64,000 nucleotides of DNA from Nocardioides mangrovi (GTDB taxonomy: Bacteria > Actinomycetota > Actinomycetes > Propionibacteriales > Nocardioidaceae), in contig NZ_JAIQZJ010000003.1 of assembly GCF_020073815.1 (NCBI RefSeq), positions 248,001 through 312,000 of the forward strand. Direction: 5' to 3'. This document shows positions 15,201-23,516 of this stretch, piece by piece; within the stretch, counting starts at the first letter, position 1, and every line of letters starts with the position of its first letter. Made by a program: the position numbers and the translations under genes. Under the pieces are notes generated by a model. It did not search any database and was not told the DNA's origin. It was given only the letters and a program-made list of their open reading frames with translations.

Positions 15201-16193
15201 ATGACGACGGTGGACGATCCCGGGGCGGAGCTCGACGACTTCCCCACCCTCACGCAGCGCTACCAGCGCGAGCTGTTGGCGCACTGCTACCGGATGTCCG
15301 GGTCGGTGCAGGAGGCCGAGGACCTGGTCCAGGAGACCTTCCTGCGCGCGTGGAAGGCGGCCGAGAAGTTCGAGGGGCGCTCGTCGGTGCGCACCTGGCT
15401 CTACCGGATCGCCACCAACGTGTGCCTCACCAACCTGGAGAACAAGCCCCGCCGACCGCTGCCGGCCGGGCTCGGCACCCCCGACGCCGTGGCGGGCGAC
15501 GCCCTGGAGATGGACCACGAGATCGCGTGGCTCGAGCCGGTGCCCGACGCCGCCGTCGTGGTCGCCGAGCGCGACTCGATCCGGCTCGCGTTCGTCGCCG
15601 CCCTCCAGCACCTGCCGGCCCGCCAGCGGGCCGTGCTGATCATGCGCGACGTGCTGCGCTGGTCGGCCGCCGAGGTCGCCGAGGCGCTCGACACCACCAC
15701 CGCCGCGGTCAACTCCGCCCTCCAGCGCGCGCACGCCCAGCTCGCCGAGCGAGGCCTGACCGAGGACACCGTCTGCAACGAGCTCTCCCCCGCCCAGGAG
15801 CAGCTGCTCGAGCGGTACGTCGACGCGTTCTGGCGCAAGGACGTCGACGCGATCGTCAGCCTGCTGACCGCCGAGGCGACCTGGGACATGCCGCCCTTCA
15901 CCAGCTGGTACAAGGGCGCGCGCAACATCGGCTGGCTGATCGGCACCGAGTGCCCGGGCGGCGCGATGGACATGCCGATGCTGCGCACGTCGGCCAACGG
16001 GCAGCCGGCGTACGGCCTCTACATGCGCACCCCCACCGGGGACTTCGAGCCCTTCCAGCTCCAGGTGCTCGAGCTCGACGGCGACCGGGTCCGCCACGTC
16101 ACGGCCTTCTTCGACCACGCGCTCTTCGAGAAGTTCGGCCTCCCGCTCCGCCTCCCCGCCGACCACCAGCCGGCCGACCACCAGCCCGCATGA
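15201..16193 (+). CDS. ECF sigma factor with C-terminal SnoaL-like domain (SigG/ECF56-like)
   Basis: The 330-residue protein is an alternative RNA polymerase sigma factor. Region 2 is seen in LLAHCYRMSGSVQEAEDLVQ and FLRAWKAAEKFEG, region 4 in LPARQRAVLIMRDVLRWSAA followed by DTTTAAVNSALQRAHAQL. The last ~120 residues form a SnoaL/NTF2-like domain (LLERYVDAFWRKDVDAIVSL, MPPFTSWYKG), which in related sigma factors modulates activity in place of an anti-sigma factor. ATG 15201 is preferred, with GGAG five bases upstream; ATG 15183 is the alternative. The stop overlaps the next ATG as ATGA. Confidence 0.9.
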   Translation: MTTVDDPGAELDDFPTLTQRYQRELLAHCYRMSGSVQEAEDLVQETFLRAWKAAEKFEGRSSVRTWLYRIATNVCLTNLENKPRRPLPAGLGTPDAVAGDALEMDHEIAWLEPVPDAAVVVAERDSIRLAFVAALQHLPARQRAVLIMRDVLRWSAAEVAEALDTTTAAVNSALQRAHAQLAERGLTEDTVCNELSPAQEQLLERYVDAFWRKDVDAIVSLLTAEATWDMPPFTSWYKGARNIGWLIGTECPGGAMDMPMLRTSANGQPAYGLYMRTPTGDFEPFQLQVLELDGDRVRHVTAFFDHALFEKFGLPLRLPADHQPADHQPA

Positions 16194-16756
16194 CCGGCAC
16201 GCTCGGCGCCTCCGTCGAGCTGCTCGAGCGGGCCCTCGGCTACACCCGCCTCCGCCTCGCCGAGGTCGACGCGAGCCTGCTCGACCGGCCCACCCCGTGC
16301 GCCGGCTGGGACCTCGCGGACCTCCTCGCGCACATGGAGGACGCCCTCGACGCCTTCACCGAGGCCGCGGGCGGCGAGGTCTCCGCACCCGTACGCCGGC
16401 CGCCGGGGAGCACCGCCACGATCTGCGACAAGGCCTGCGCGCTGCTCGGCGTCTGGGCGCGGCCGGCGCCCGGCGACGTGCTCGTCGGGGACCGCGAGCT
16501 CACCAGCAGCCTGCTGGTCGCGACGGCGGCGCTCGAGGTGACGGTGCACGGCTGGGACGTCGGGCAGAGCACCGGCTCCGGGGTGCCGGTGCCCCCGCTC
16601 CTGGCCGCCGACCTGCTCCCGGTCGCGCACCTGACCGTCACCCGCCACGACCGGGGTGTCCGCTTCGCCGACCCGCGGCCAGGCCGGCCCGGCGAGCCCG
16701 CCGACGTCCGGCTCCTCGACTTCCTCGGCCGCTCCGGACTGGTCCAGTCCGGCTGA
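16190..16756 (+). CDS. TIGR03086-type DinB/mycothiol-dependent enzyme-like protein
   Basis: The 188-residue product resembles the MDMPI/DinB superfamily, small four-helix metalloproteins that include mycothiol-dependent maleylpyruvate isomerase. It has the typical TPCAGWDLADLLAHMEDALD with the first metal histidine, and ALEVTVHGWDVGQSTG with a second histidine. It is translationally coupled to the SnoaL-tailed sigma factor (ATGA overlap), which hints that the pair responds to thiol or electrophile stress. The substrate is unknown. Its closeness to the TIGR03086 group is a judgement from motif spacing. Confidence 0.75.
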   Translation: MTGTLGASVELLERALGYTRLRLAEVDASLLDRPTPCAGWDLADLLAHMEDALDAFTEAAGGEVSAPVRRPPGSTATICDKACALLGVWARPAPGDVLVGDRELTSSLLVATAALEVTVHGWDVGQSTGSGVPVPPLLAADLLPVAHLTVTRHDRGVRFADPRPGRPGEPADVRLLDFLGRSGLVQSG

Positions 16757-16793
16757 TCCCCTCATTTCCCCGCGGCGGGCAGCACCGGGCTCC

Positions 16794-16799
16794 TAGATT
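16794..16799 (+). promoter_or_regulatory. leaderless -10 box of the LuxR-type gene
   Basis: TAGATT is followed after seven bases by the ATG at 16807. No Shine-Dalgarno sequence is present, so a leaderless transcript is likely. Confidence 0.6.
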
Positions 16800-16806
16800 C
16801 CGGGGC

Positions 16807-17763
16807 ATGCCGAGCACGCCGCCGACCGCCGGAGACCTGGCCCGGGCCGGCGAGGTGACGGCCGCGCTCGCGCTGCTGGCCGCCGAGGCCGACCCGAGCG
16901 AGCCCGTCCTGCTGCTGGCCGTCGAGCTCGACTGCCGGCTGGCGCGCGGCGAGCTCGGCGAGGCGCTCGGCCTCGGCGAGCGGCTCGGCCCCTACCTCGA
17001 CCAGCCCGATGGCGCAGGCGCGGTCGCGCACCACGGTCGCGGCGAGCTGTCCGCCGCGACCGGCGACCCCGACCTCGCCGGCGCCCACTTCGCCCGCGTC
17101 GCCCGGCTCGTCCGGCCCGCCGAGGACGACCCGGGCGTGCTGCCCTGGCGGGTCTCGGCCGCCCTCGCGGCGGTGCGCGCCGGGCGTCGGGCCGAGGGCG
17201 CCGCGCTCGCCCGCGAGCACCTCGCGCTCGCCCGGGCCGTCGGTTCGACCTACGGCACGGCGCTGGGACTGCGCGCCCTCGCGACCGTCGACCCGCGGGC
17301 CGACCACCAGGCGCTGCTGCGCGAGGCGCTCGCGCTGGTCGCGACCCGGCCCGCGGCGCGGCTGGCCGCCCAGGTCCGGGCCGACCTGGCCGGCCTGCTC
17401 CTGCTCGGCGCCGGACCCGACGGGCACCTCGAGGCGCTGACGCTGCTCCGCGACGCGGAGACCTACGCCGCGCGCGAGCAGCTGTGGCCGCTCCAGGGCC
17501 GCGTCCGCCGGCTGCTCGCCCGGCTGAACCAGCCGTCCCTCGCGGCCTCCCGCGACCGGATCGCGCTGCTCACCGGCACCGAGCAGAAGGTGGCCCGGCT
17601 GGCCGCCGAGGGCCGCTCCAACCGCGAGGCGGCCCAGGAGCTCGAGGTGACGGTCAAGGCCGTCGAGTGGCACCTCTCCCACGTCTACCGCAAGCTCGGC
17701 ATCCGCTCGCGCGTCGAGCTGCCGGGCGCCCTGGGCCTCGCCGTACCTCTGCCCCTAGGGTGA
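16807..17763 (+). CDS. LuxR-type (NarL/FixJ HTH) regulator with helical repeat domain, no ATPase domain
   Basis: The 318-residue product ends in a clear LuxR-type helix-turn-helix (LLTGTEQKVARLAAEGRSNR, EAAQELEVTVKAVEWHLSHV, YRKLGIRSRVEL). The first ~240 residues are an Ala/Leu/Arg-rich all-helical region with TPR-like periodicity, as in the middle part of large LuxR-family (LAL/MalT-like) regulators. No Walker A motif is present, so it looks like a LAL regulator lacking the N-terminal ATPase. The start ATG is fixed by the leaderless -10 box. It ends 4 bp before the ltrA start codon. Its target genes are not known. Confidence 0.8.
   Translation: MPSTPPTAGDLARAGEVTAALALLAAEADPSEPVLLLAVELDCRLARGELGEALGLGERLGPYLDQPDGAGAVAHHGRGELSAATGDPDLAGAHFARVARLVRPAEDDPGVLPWRVSAALAAVRAGRRAEGAALAREHLALARAVGSTYGTALGLRALATVDPRADHQALLREALALVATRPAARLAAQVRADLAGLLLLGAGPDGHLEALTLLRDAETYAAREQLWPLQGRVRRLLARLNQPSLAASRDRIALLTGTEQKVARLAAEGRSNREAAQELEVTVKAVEWHLSHVYRKLGIRSRVELPGALGLAVPLPLG
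17756..17761 (+). promoter_or_regulatory. leaderless -10 box of ltrA, overlapping the previous stop codon
   Basis: TAGGGT lies six bases before ATG 17768, and its last base is the T of the upstream TGA stop codon. ltrA could therefore be transcribed independently of the LuxR-type gene. Confidence 0.55.
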
Positions 17764-17767
17764 CGGC

Positions 17768-19000
17768 ATGTCCGGGCGGACCACGCACACCGCGATCCGG
17801 ATGGGTGGGCGCGATCCGCACGAGCGGGGCCGCACGTCCACACCGCTGGAGCTGCTCTTCGACCTGACCTTCGTGATCGCGTTCGGCGCGGCCGCGGACC
17901 AGCTGGCGCACTTCCTGGCGGAGGACCACGTCGGTGACGGCATCGTCGCCTTCGCGTTCACGACCTTCGCGGTGTCGTGGGCGTGGATCAACTTCACCTG
18001 GTTCGCGTCGGCGTACGACACCGACGACTGGATCTACCGGCTGACCACGATGGTGCAGATGATCGGCGTGATCATCCTGGCCATCGGTGTCCCCGACATC
18101 TTCGAGTCCATGCTCGCGGGCGGGCACATGGACAACCAGGTCCTCGTGCTCGGGTACGTCGTGATGCGGGTCCCGATGATCGTGCAGTGGTTCCGGGCCA
18201 GCAAGCAGGACCCCGACCGCGCGTCGGTGTGCCACGTCTTCATCCTCACGCTGGCGATCTCGCAGACGGCCTGGGTCGTGCTCGCGCTGGTCGACACGTC
18301 GATCCCGCTCTTCTTCCTCTGCGCCCTGCCGGTCCTGCTCGTCGAGCTGGTCGGCCCCTTCCTGGCCGAGCAGGTCGGGAGCGGGACGCCCTGGCACGCC
18401 CACCACATCGCCGAGCGCTACGGCCTGATGGTGATCATCGCGCTCGGCGAGGGCCTGATCGGCGGCACGGCCACGCTGACCGCGCTGATCTCGACCCAGG
18501 GGTGGACCAGCGAGGTCGTCGTGCTCGGGCTCGCCGGCGTCGGCGTCACCTTCGGGATGTGGTGGACCTACTTCGTGATCCCGAGCGGTGACATCCTGCA
18601 CGCGCACCGGGCCCGCGGCTTCGTGTGGGGCTACGGGCACATCCCCGTCTTCGCGTCCCTGGTCGCGGTCGGCGCCGGGCTGCACGCCGCGGCGTACCGG
18701 CTCGAGGACCACTCCGAGCTCGGCGACACCCAGACGCTCGCCGCCGTGGTCGTCCCGCTCGGCATCTACGCGCTGCTGCTCTACGCGCTGTACGCCGCGA
18801 TGTCGCTGACCCTCGACCCGTTCCACCTGGTGCTCATCGCGATCACCGCGGTGGTGCTGGTCGCCAGCGTGGTGCTCGTCGCGGCGGGTGCGTCGCTGTC
18901 GTGGGCGTTGCTGGTCGCGGCGCTGTCGCCGTGGGTGACGGTGGTCGGGTACGAGGCGGTCGGCTACCGCCACAACGAGGAGGTCCTCGACAGCCTGTAG
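17768..19000 (+). CDS. ltrA: low temperature requirement protein A (LtrA) family membrane protein
   Basis: The 410-residue integral membrane protein belongs to the LtrA family, named for a Listeria gene needed for growth in the cold; its molecular function is not established. The family opening RTSTPLELLFDLTFVIAFG, the AWINFTWFASAYDTDD segment, RYGLMVIIALGEG and the long run of about ten hydrophobic helices are all visible. It ends 5 bp before the end of the convergent quinone oxidoreductase gene. Confidence 0.9.
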   Translation: MSGRTTHTAIRMGGRDPHERGRTSTPLELLFDLTFVIAFGAAADQLAHFLAEDHVGDGIVAFAFTTFAVSWAWINFTWFASAYDTDDWIYRLTTMVQMIGVIILAIGVPDIFESMLAGGHMDNQVLVLGYVVMRVPMIVQWFRASKQDPDRASVCHVFILTLAISQTAWVVLALVDTSIPLFFLCALPVLLVELVGPFLAEQVGSGTPWHAHHIAERYGLMVIIALGEGLIGGTATLTALISTQGWTSEVVVLGLAGVGVTFGMWWTYFVIPSGDILHAHRARGFVWGYGHIPVFASLVAVGAGLHAAAYRLEDHSELGDTQTLAAVVVPLGIYALLLYALYAAMSLTLDPFHLVLIAITAVVLVASVVLVAAGASLSWALLVAALSPWVTVVGYEAVGYRHNEEVLDSL

Positions 19001-19005
19001 CCGCC

Positions 19006-19968
19006 TCAGCCGGTCGTGAGCACGACCTTCCCGAGCGCTCGGCGCTGCTCGAGGTCGGCGTGCGCGCGGGCCGCCTGCGCGAGCGGGTAGGTCGTGACCA
19101 GCGGGCGCCACTCGCAGGTCGCGACCCGGTCGAGCGCGCGGGCCGCGAGCCCGGGGATGCCGCCCGGCAGCGCCTGCATCCGCGGGCCGAGGGTCCAGCC
19201 CGCGCTGATCGAGCGCCGCACCAGGTCCGCGGTCTCGACGCGGGTCGGCGCTCCGGAGGAGAAGCCGAACATCACCAGGCGCCCGCCCGGACGGAGCAGC
19301 TCGAGGGCCGTCCGGCCGACCTCGCCGCCCACGCCGTCGTAGACCAGCGTGACGCCCTCCGGGACCTCGCGCTCCCAGCCGTCGCGACCGTAGTCGACGA
19401 CCGGCACCCCGAGGTCGGCCACCCGGCCGGTCCGCTCCGGGCCCCGCGCCGCGGCGACGACCGTCGCGCCCCGCGCCCGGGCGTCCTGCACGAGCAGCCA
19501 GCCGAGGCCGCCCGCGGCCGACGGCACCAGGACGACGTCACCCGCGCCGGCGGGCTCGAGCTCGACGATCCCCTGTGCGGTCCGGCCGGTCCCGACCGCG
19601 GCGACCGCGTCGGGGAAGGAGACCCGGTCCGGCAGCCGGAGGAGCAGGTCCACGGTCGTGACCGCCTGCTCGGCGTACCCACCCGGCACCGGGCCGAGGT
19701 GCGCGACGACGCGCCGGCCGAGCCACTCGTCGCCGACGCCGGGGCCGACGGCGTCGACGGTGCCGGCGACCTCGCGACCCGGGACCGTGGGCAGGTCCGG
19801 CGGCGGGAGCGGTCCCGGCTCACCGCGCCGGACCGTCGTGTCGAGCAGGTGCACCCCGGCCGACGCGACCGCGATCCGCACCTGACCCGCGCCGAGCGTC
19901 AGGTCGGGGAGGTCGTCGGGGACGAGGCGCTCCGGCGGGCCGAACTCGTGGAGGCGGATGGCGCGCAT
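19006..19968 (-). CDS. zinc-type alcohol dehydrogenase-like quinone oxidoreductase (MDR superfamily)
   Basis: The 320-residue cytosolic enzyme is an NADPH-dependent medium-chain reductase of the quinone oxidoreductase type. It has the GroES-like N-terminal part (PTVPGREVAGTVDAVGPGVG), the Rossmann motif SAAGGLGWLLVQDARARGA and VTLVYDGVGGEVGR. The catalytic zinc ligands of true alcohol dehydrogenases are absent, as expected for this subfamily. I choose ATG 19968; a TTG 15 bases upstream is weaker. A MerR/SoxR-like promoter with an inverted repeat lies directly upstream, suggesting induction by redox-active or electrophilic compounds. Confidence 0.9.
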   Translation of the reverse strand: MRAIRLHEFGPPERLVPDDLPDLTLGAGQVRIAVASAGVHLLDTTVRRGEPGPLPPPDLPTVPGREVAGTVDAVGPGVGDEWLGRRVVAHLGPVPGGYAEQAVTTVDLLLRLPDRVSFPDAVAAVGTGRTAQGIVELEPAGAGDVVLVPSAAGGLGWLLVQDARARGATVVAAARGPERTGRVADLGVPVVDYGRDGWEREVPEGVTLVYDGVGGEVGRTALELLRPGGRLVMFGFSSGAPTRVETADLVRRSISAGWTLGPRMQALPGGIPGLAARALDRVATCEWRPLVTTYPLAQAARAHADLEQRRALGKVVLTTG

Positions 19969-19974
19969 GGAGCC

Positions 19975-20005
19975 ATCCGACAAGCTGAAGTGGACTTCAG
20001 GTCAA
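19975..20005 (-). promoter_or_regulatory. MerR/SoxR-type promoter with 19-bp spacer and inverted repeat
   Basis: On the minus strand -35 TTGACC (20005-20000) and -10 TCGGAT (19980-19975) are separated by 19 bp. The spacer region holds CTGAAGT and ACTTCAG (19985-19991 and 19994-20000) around two bases. Over-long spacers spanned by a dyad are the hallmark of MerR-family activation, and the dyad resembles the SoxR box. Confidence 0.6.
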
Positions 20006-20982
20006 GCGCGCCAGTGGAGCCAGCGCCCGTGGCCATGGGTCTGCGCAACGGCCCGCCCGTCGATGCCGAGGACGAAGCCGTGGTGGTCCTCCGACAGGTC
20101 CGCGAAGGTGGCAGCGACCTCGGGCAGCACCCGCGGTCCCTCGTTGCTCACCCAGTGGCAGCGGCCCGCGGCGACCAGGCCGGTCATCATCGCGTGGAAG
20201 CGGGCGCGGTCCTCGGGCGCGAGATAGGCGATGACCGCGCTGTGGAAGACGACCACCGGCCCGTGCTCGGCGGCCTCCTCGACCAGGCCGGGCAGCTCCT
20301 CGAGCAGGTCGCCGCGGCGGATCGTGGGCGGGTCGGCGCGGGCCACCTCGATCGCACGGGCCAGCTGCGCACGCCGGTCGTCCTGGCCCGGCCAGATCAG
20401 CGTGGTCAGCCACTGCATCTGGGCGTCGTCCGTCACGTCGAGCGGGTTGAGGTCGACCCCGCCACGCCAGGCGACGACGGGCGGACCGGCCGGCAGCGGC
20501 GCCGGACCGGCCACGTCGGCCCGGAGCTCGGGGCCGCTCCCCGCCCGCCGCTCGCCGTCCGCGGTCGACCACCGGTAGGCGTAGCGGTCGGGGTAGAGGC
20601 AGAGCCCGGCCGACGCACCGACCTCGAGGAGCGCGACCGGTCCCGGACCGGCGGCCTCGACGAACGCCGGCACCAGCGTCGCCAGCCGGCCCGCCTCGTT
20701 GGTCTGGGTCGACCGGGCCAGGACGGTCGCCCGGATCGTCCCGTCGTCCCCGAGCAGGGCGTCGCGCAGCGCGGCGTAGGGCGCGGTCGCGGGGACGCCG
20801 TGCCAGCGCGCGGCCGCGAAGACGAGGTTCGGCTGCTGCTTGTGCAGCGGCAGCGAGGCCAGCCAGGCGACCACGTCCGGGTCCTCGGCGACGCCGGCCG
20901 CCCAGGCCGCGAAGGGCGGCGAGTCCGCGGCGTGTGCCACGAACTCGCGGTACTGGACCGCGGTGGCGGCGTACGGCTCCAT
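20002..20982 (-). CDS. DUF2332 domain-containing protein
   Basis: The 326-residue product matches the DUF2332 family of actinobacteria, which has no assigned function. Typical segments are QYREFVAHAADSPPFAAWA at the start, the LLEVGASAGLCLYPDRYAY motif that resembles an SAM-binding glycine loop, and the aromatic C-terminus. A methyltransferase-like fold is possible but not shown. It starts 17 bp from the divergent lipoprotein gene and lies just upstream of the MerR-type promoter of the oxidoreductase. Confidence 0.85.
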   Translation of the reverse strand: MEPYAATAVQYREFVAHAADSPPFAAWAAGVAEDPDVVAWLASLPLHKQQPNLVFAAARWHGVPATAPYAALRDALLGDDGTIRATVLARSTQTNEAGRLATLVPAFVEAAGPGPVALLEVGASAGLCLYPDRYAYRWSTADGERRAGSGPELRADVAGPAPLPAGPPVVAWRGGVDLNPLDVTDDAQMQWLTTLIWPGQDDRRAQLARAIEVARADPPTIRRGDLLEELPGLVEEAAEHGPVVVFHSAVIAYLAPEDRARFHAMMTGLVAAGRCHWVSNEGPRVLPEVAATFADLSEDHHGFVLGIDGRAVAQTHGHGRWLHWRA

Positions 20983-20999
20983 GGTCCAGCATTCTCCGC

Positions 21000-21959
21000 A
21001 TGACGACCTGGGGGCGGCGTCGCGGGGTGGCGGCGGCCGTGGTGCTGGCTGCCGTCGTCGGCGCGCTCACGGGCTGCACCGAGACCGCCGACGAGACCCG
21101 CACCCTGCAGGGCCGTCTCGGCCGGATCGACGGGGTCGGCCGGGTCGAGGTCACGTCGCCGTCGTGGGAGCAGGGCGCCGCGATCGCCATCACCTACGAG
21201 GACGCCGGCGACCCGAAGGCGCTCGCCGCGCTGATCGGCGACGTCGACGACGTCGCGGCCGACCAGGGCGTCACGCCGTACCGCCTCACGCTGACCCCCG
21301 ACGGCGCCGGCGGCCACGCGCTCAGCGTCGACGACACCTTCCGCGCCAGCGCCGGCGAGCAGGCCACGCTCGGGGCCTGGTTCGCCGTGACCGCGGCGAT
21401 GATCGGGCCGGTCGACTACGACGCCGAGGACGGCTGGGAGTGGATCGGCGTCGACTCGGGCGGCGGCATCGCGCACGACGTCGGCGCCGCCCGGGAGCTC
21501 GGGTACGGCGGCGCGACGACCCGGTGGACCTTCCGCGACGGCGACACGACGTTCGTCGTCGGTGGTGCCGTCTCGGCCACGGACGTGACGCTGCTCGCCG
21601 ACGTGCAGAGCGAGGTCGGCTCGGCCGGCCTCCCGGTCCCCGCTGCGGGCTGGCGCCTCGGGCGGTACGCCGGGCACGTGCGGCTCGACGTGGACGTCGC
21701 GATCGACGAGGCCACGACGCCCGCGCGCCTCACCGCGAAGACCTACGGCGCGCGGGTCGAGCCGCTCGCCACCGCGGCCCTCGACGCGCTGCGGACCACC
21801 GGACTGCGCCGGTTCCTGTCGCTGCAGCAGGCGCCGACCGACGACGAGGACCGGGCCGACGTCTTCGCGACCTGGACCTCGACCCAGCCGCCGGCCCCCG
21901 GCCGCGACCGGCTCGGTCGCGGCTGGGACCCGTGGCTGGAGCGAGTGGCCTCGGCCTGA
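21000..21959 (+). CDS. hypothetical lipoprotein
   Basis: The 319-residue product starts with Arg-rich residues and a hydrophobic stretch ending in the lipobox GALTGC, so it is probably exported and lipid-anchored. The mature part is acidic and beta-rich with no motif I recognise; it looks like a duplication, since two halves each begin with a short variance-like segment (GRVEVTSPSWEQGAAIAI and, later, GHVRLDVDVAIDEATT). It ends 4 bp before the convergent aldehyde dehydrogenase gene. No function is proposed. Confidence 0.8.
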   Translation: MTTWGRRRGVAAAVVLAAVVGALTGCTETADETRTLQGRLGRIDGVGRVEVTSPSWEQGAAIAITYEDAGDPKALAALIGDVDDVAADQGVTPYRLTLTPDGAGGHALSVDDTFRASAGEQATLGAWFAVTAAMIGPVDYDAEDGWEWIGVDSGGGIAHDVGAARELGYGGATTRWTFRDGDTTFVVGGAVSATDVTLLADVQSEVGSAGLPVPAAGWRLGRYAGHVRLDVDVAIDEATTPARLTAKTYGARVEPLATAALDALRTTGLRRFLSLQQAPTDDEDRADVFATWTSTQPPAPGRDRLGRGWDPWLERVASA

Positions 21960-21963
21960 GGGA

Positions 21964-23421
21964 TCAGCCCGCCGGGAGCGCGACGTACGTCGTCTCGAGG
22001 TACTCCTCGATGCCCTCGAAGCCGCCCTCACGGCCGAAGCCGCTGGCCTTGACGCCACCGAACGGCGCGGCCGGGTTGGAGATCAGGCCGCTGTTGATGC
22101 CGACCATGCCGAACTCCAACGCCTCGGCCACCCGGATCGTGCGGGCCAGGTCGCGCGTGTAGACGTAGGACGCGAGGCCGTACTCGGTGTCGTTGGCCTG
22201 GCGGATCGCCTCGTCCTCGGAGTCGAAGGTGCTGATCGGCGCGACCGGCCCGAAGATCTCCTGCACGTTGATCTCGGCGTCGACCGGGACGTCGAGCAGC
22301 ACGGTCGGCGGGTAGAAGTAGCCCGGCCCGTCGGGGACCGAGCCGCCGGTCACGACGGTCGCGCCGGAGTGGACCGCGTCGGTGACCAGCTGGCTGACCG
22401 ACTCGACGGCCTTCTCGTCGATGAGCGGACCCACGTCGACGCCGTCGTCCTGGCCACGCCCGACCGCGAGGGCACCCATCCGCTTGCCGAGCTTCTCGCC
22501 GAACTCCTGGGCGACGTCGCGGTGCACGAGGAAGCGGTTGGCGGCCGTGCAGGCCTCGCCCATGTTGCGCATCTTCGCGACCATCGCGCCGTCGACGGCC
22601 GCGTCGACGTCGGCGTCCTCGAAGACGATGAACGGCGCGTTGCCGCCGAGCTCCATGCTCAGCCGCTGCAGCTGGTCGGCCGACTGCCGGACCAGCACCT
22701 TCCCCACCCCGGTCGAGCCGGTGAAGCTGACCTTGCGCAGCCGGTCGTCGCCCTGCAGCGCCTGGCTGAACTCGCTGGTGTGGCTGGTGGTCACCACGTT
22801 GAGGACCCCCGCCGGGAGGCCGGCCTCCTCGAGCACGACCGCGAGCGCGAGCATGGTCAGCGGGGTCTGGCTCGCCGGCTTGACCACCATGGTGCAGCCG
22901 GCGGCGATGGCCGGGCCGATCTTGCGGGTGCCCATCGCGAGCGGGAAGTTCCACGGGGTGATGAAGAGGCACGGACCGACCGGCTTCTTGATGGTCAGCA
23001 GCCGGCTGGTGCCGGCCGGCGCCTGCATCCAGCGTCCGTGGATGCGGACGGCCTCCTCGGAGTACCACCGGAAGAACTCCGCGCCGTACGTCACCTCGCC
23101 GCGCGCCTCGGCGACGGTCTTGCCCATCTCGAGGCTCATCAGGTGGGCGAAGTCGTCGGCGCGGGCGGTGATCGCCTCGAACGCCGTGCGCAGGATCTCG
23201 CCGCGCTCCCGCGGGGGCGTCTTCGCCCAGTCGGCCTGCGCCGCCACCGCCGCGTCGAGCGCGTCGACGGCGTCGCTGACCGAGGCGTCGGCGACGTCCA
23301 CGAGCACCGACCCGTCGGCCGGGTCGATCACGTCGAGACGCTTGCCGCCCTCCGCCTCGCGCCAGGAGCCGTCGATGAAGAGACCCCGCTGGTCGGGGCC
23401 GAGGAGATCGAGTCCGTTCAT
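21964..23421 (-). CDS. NAD(P)-dependent aldehyde dehydrogenase, succinate-semialdehyde dehydrogenase-like
   Basis: This 485-residue enzyme of the aldehyde dehydrogenase superfamily oxidises an aldehyde to its acid, with closest style to GabD-type succinate-semialdehyde dehydrogenases. It shows the Asn of TPWNFPLAM, the NAD(P)-binding FTGSTGVGK, the general-base glutamate in ELGGNAPFIVFEDADVD and the catalytic cysteine in NMGEACTAANRFLVH. ATG 23421 begins the conserved core; two ATGs further upstream would add a non-conserved extension. No gabT partner is in the window, so the physiological aldehyde is uncertain. Confidence 0.92.
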   Translation of the reverse strand: MNGLDLLGPDQRGLFIDGSWREAEGGKRLDVIDPADGSVLVDVADASVSDAVDALDAAVAAQADWAKTPPRERGEILRTAFEAITARADDFAHLMSLEMGKTVAEARGEVTYGAEFFRWYSEEAVRIHGRWMQAPAGTSRLLTIKKPVGPCLFITPWNFPLAMGTRKIGPAIAAGCTMVVKPASQTPLTMLALAVVLEEAGLPAGVLNVVTTSHTSEFSQALQGDDRLRKVSFTGSTGVGKVLVRQSADQLQRLSMELGGNAPFIVFEDADVDAAVDGAMVAKMRNMGEACTAANRFLVHRDVAQEFGEKLGKRMGALAVGRGQDDGVDVGPLIDEKAVESVSQLVTDAVHSGATVVTGGSVPDGPGYFYPPTVLLDVPVDAEINVQEIFGPVAPISTFDSEDEAIRQANDTEYGLASYVYTRDLARTIRVAEALEFGMVGINSGLISNPAAPFGGVKASGFGREGGFEGIEEYLETTYVALPAG

Positions 23422-23480
23422 GGCGCCCATCATGCCCCTCGGCCACCACCCCGGGAGCGGCTGCACCTTCTCGCAAACCG

Positions 23481-23510
23481 CTGACAGCCCGACCGCGCTG
23501 GTCCTACGCT
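23481..23510 (+). promoter_or_regulatory. candidate sigma70-type promoter of the EF-G-like gene
   Basis: CTGACA (23481-23486) and TACGCT (23505-23510) are separated by 18 bp, a good housekeeping-type match. A start near 23517 would give a leader of about 290 nt before ATG 23807. Confidence 0.55.
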
Positions 23511-23516
23511 AGGCAC

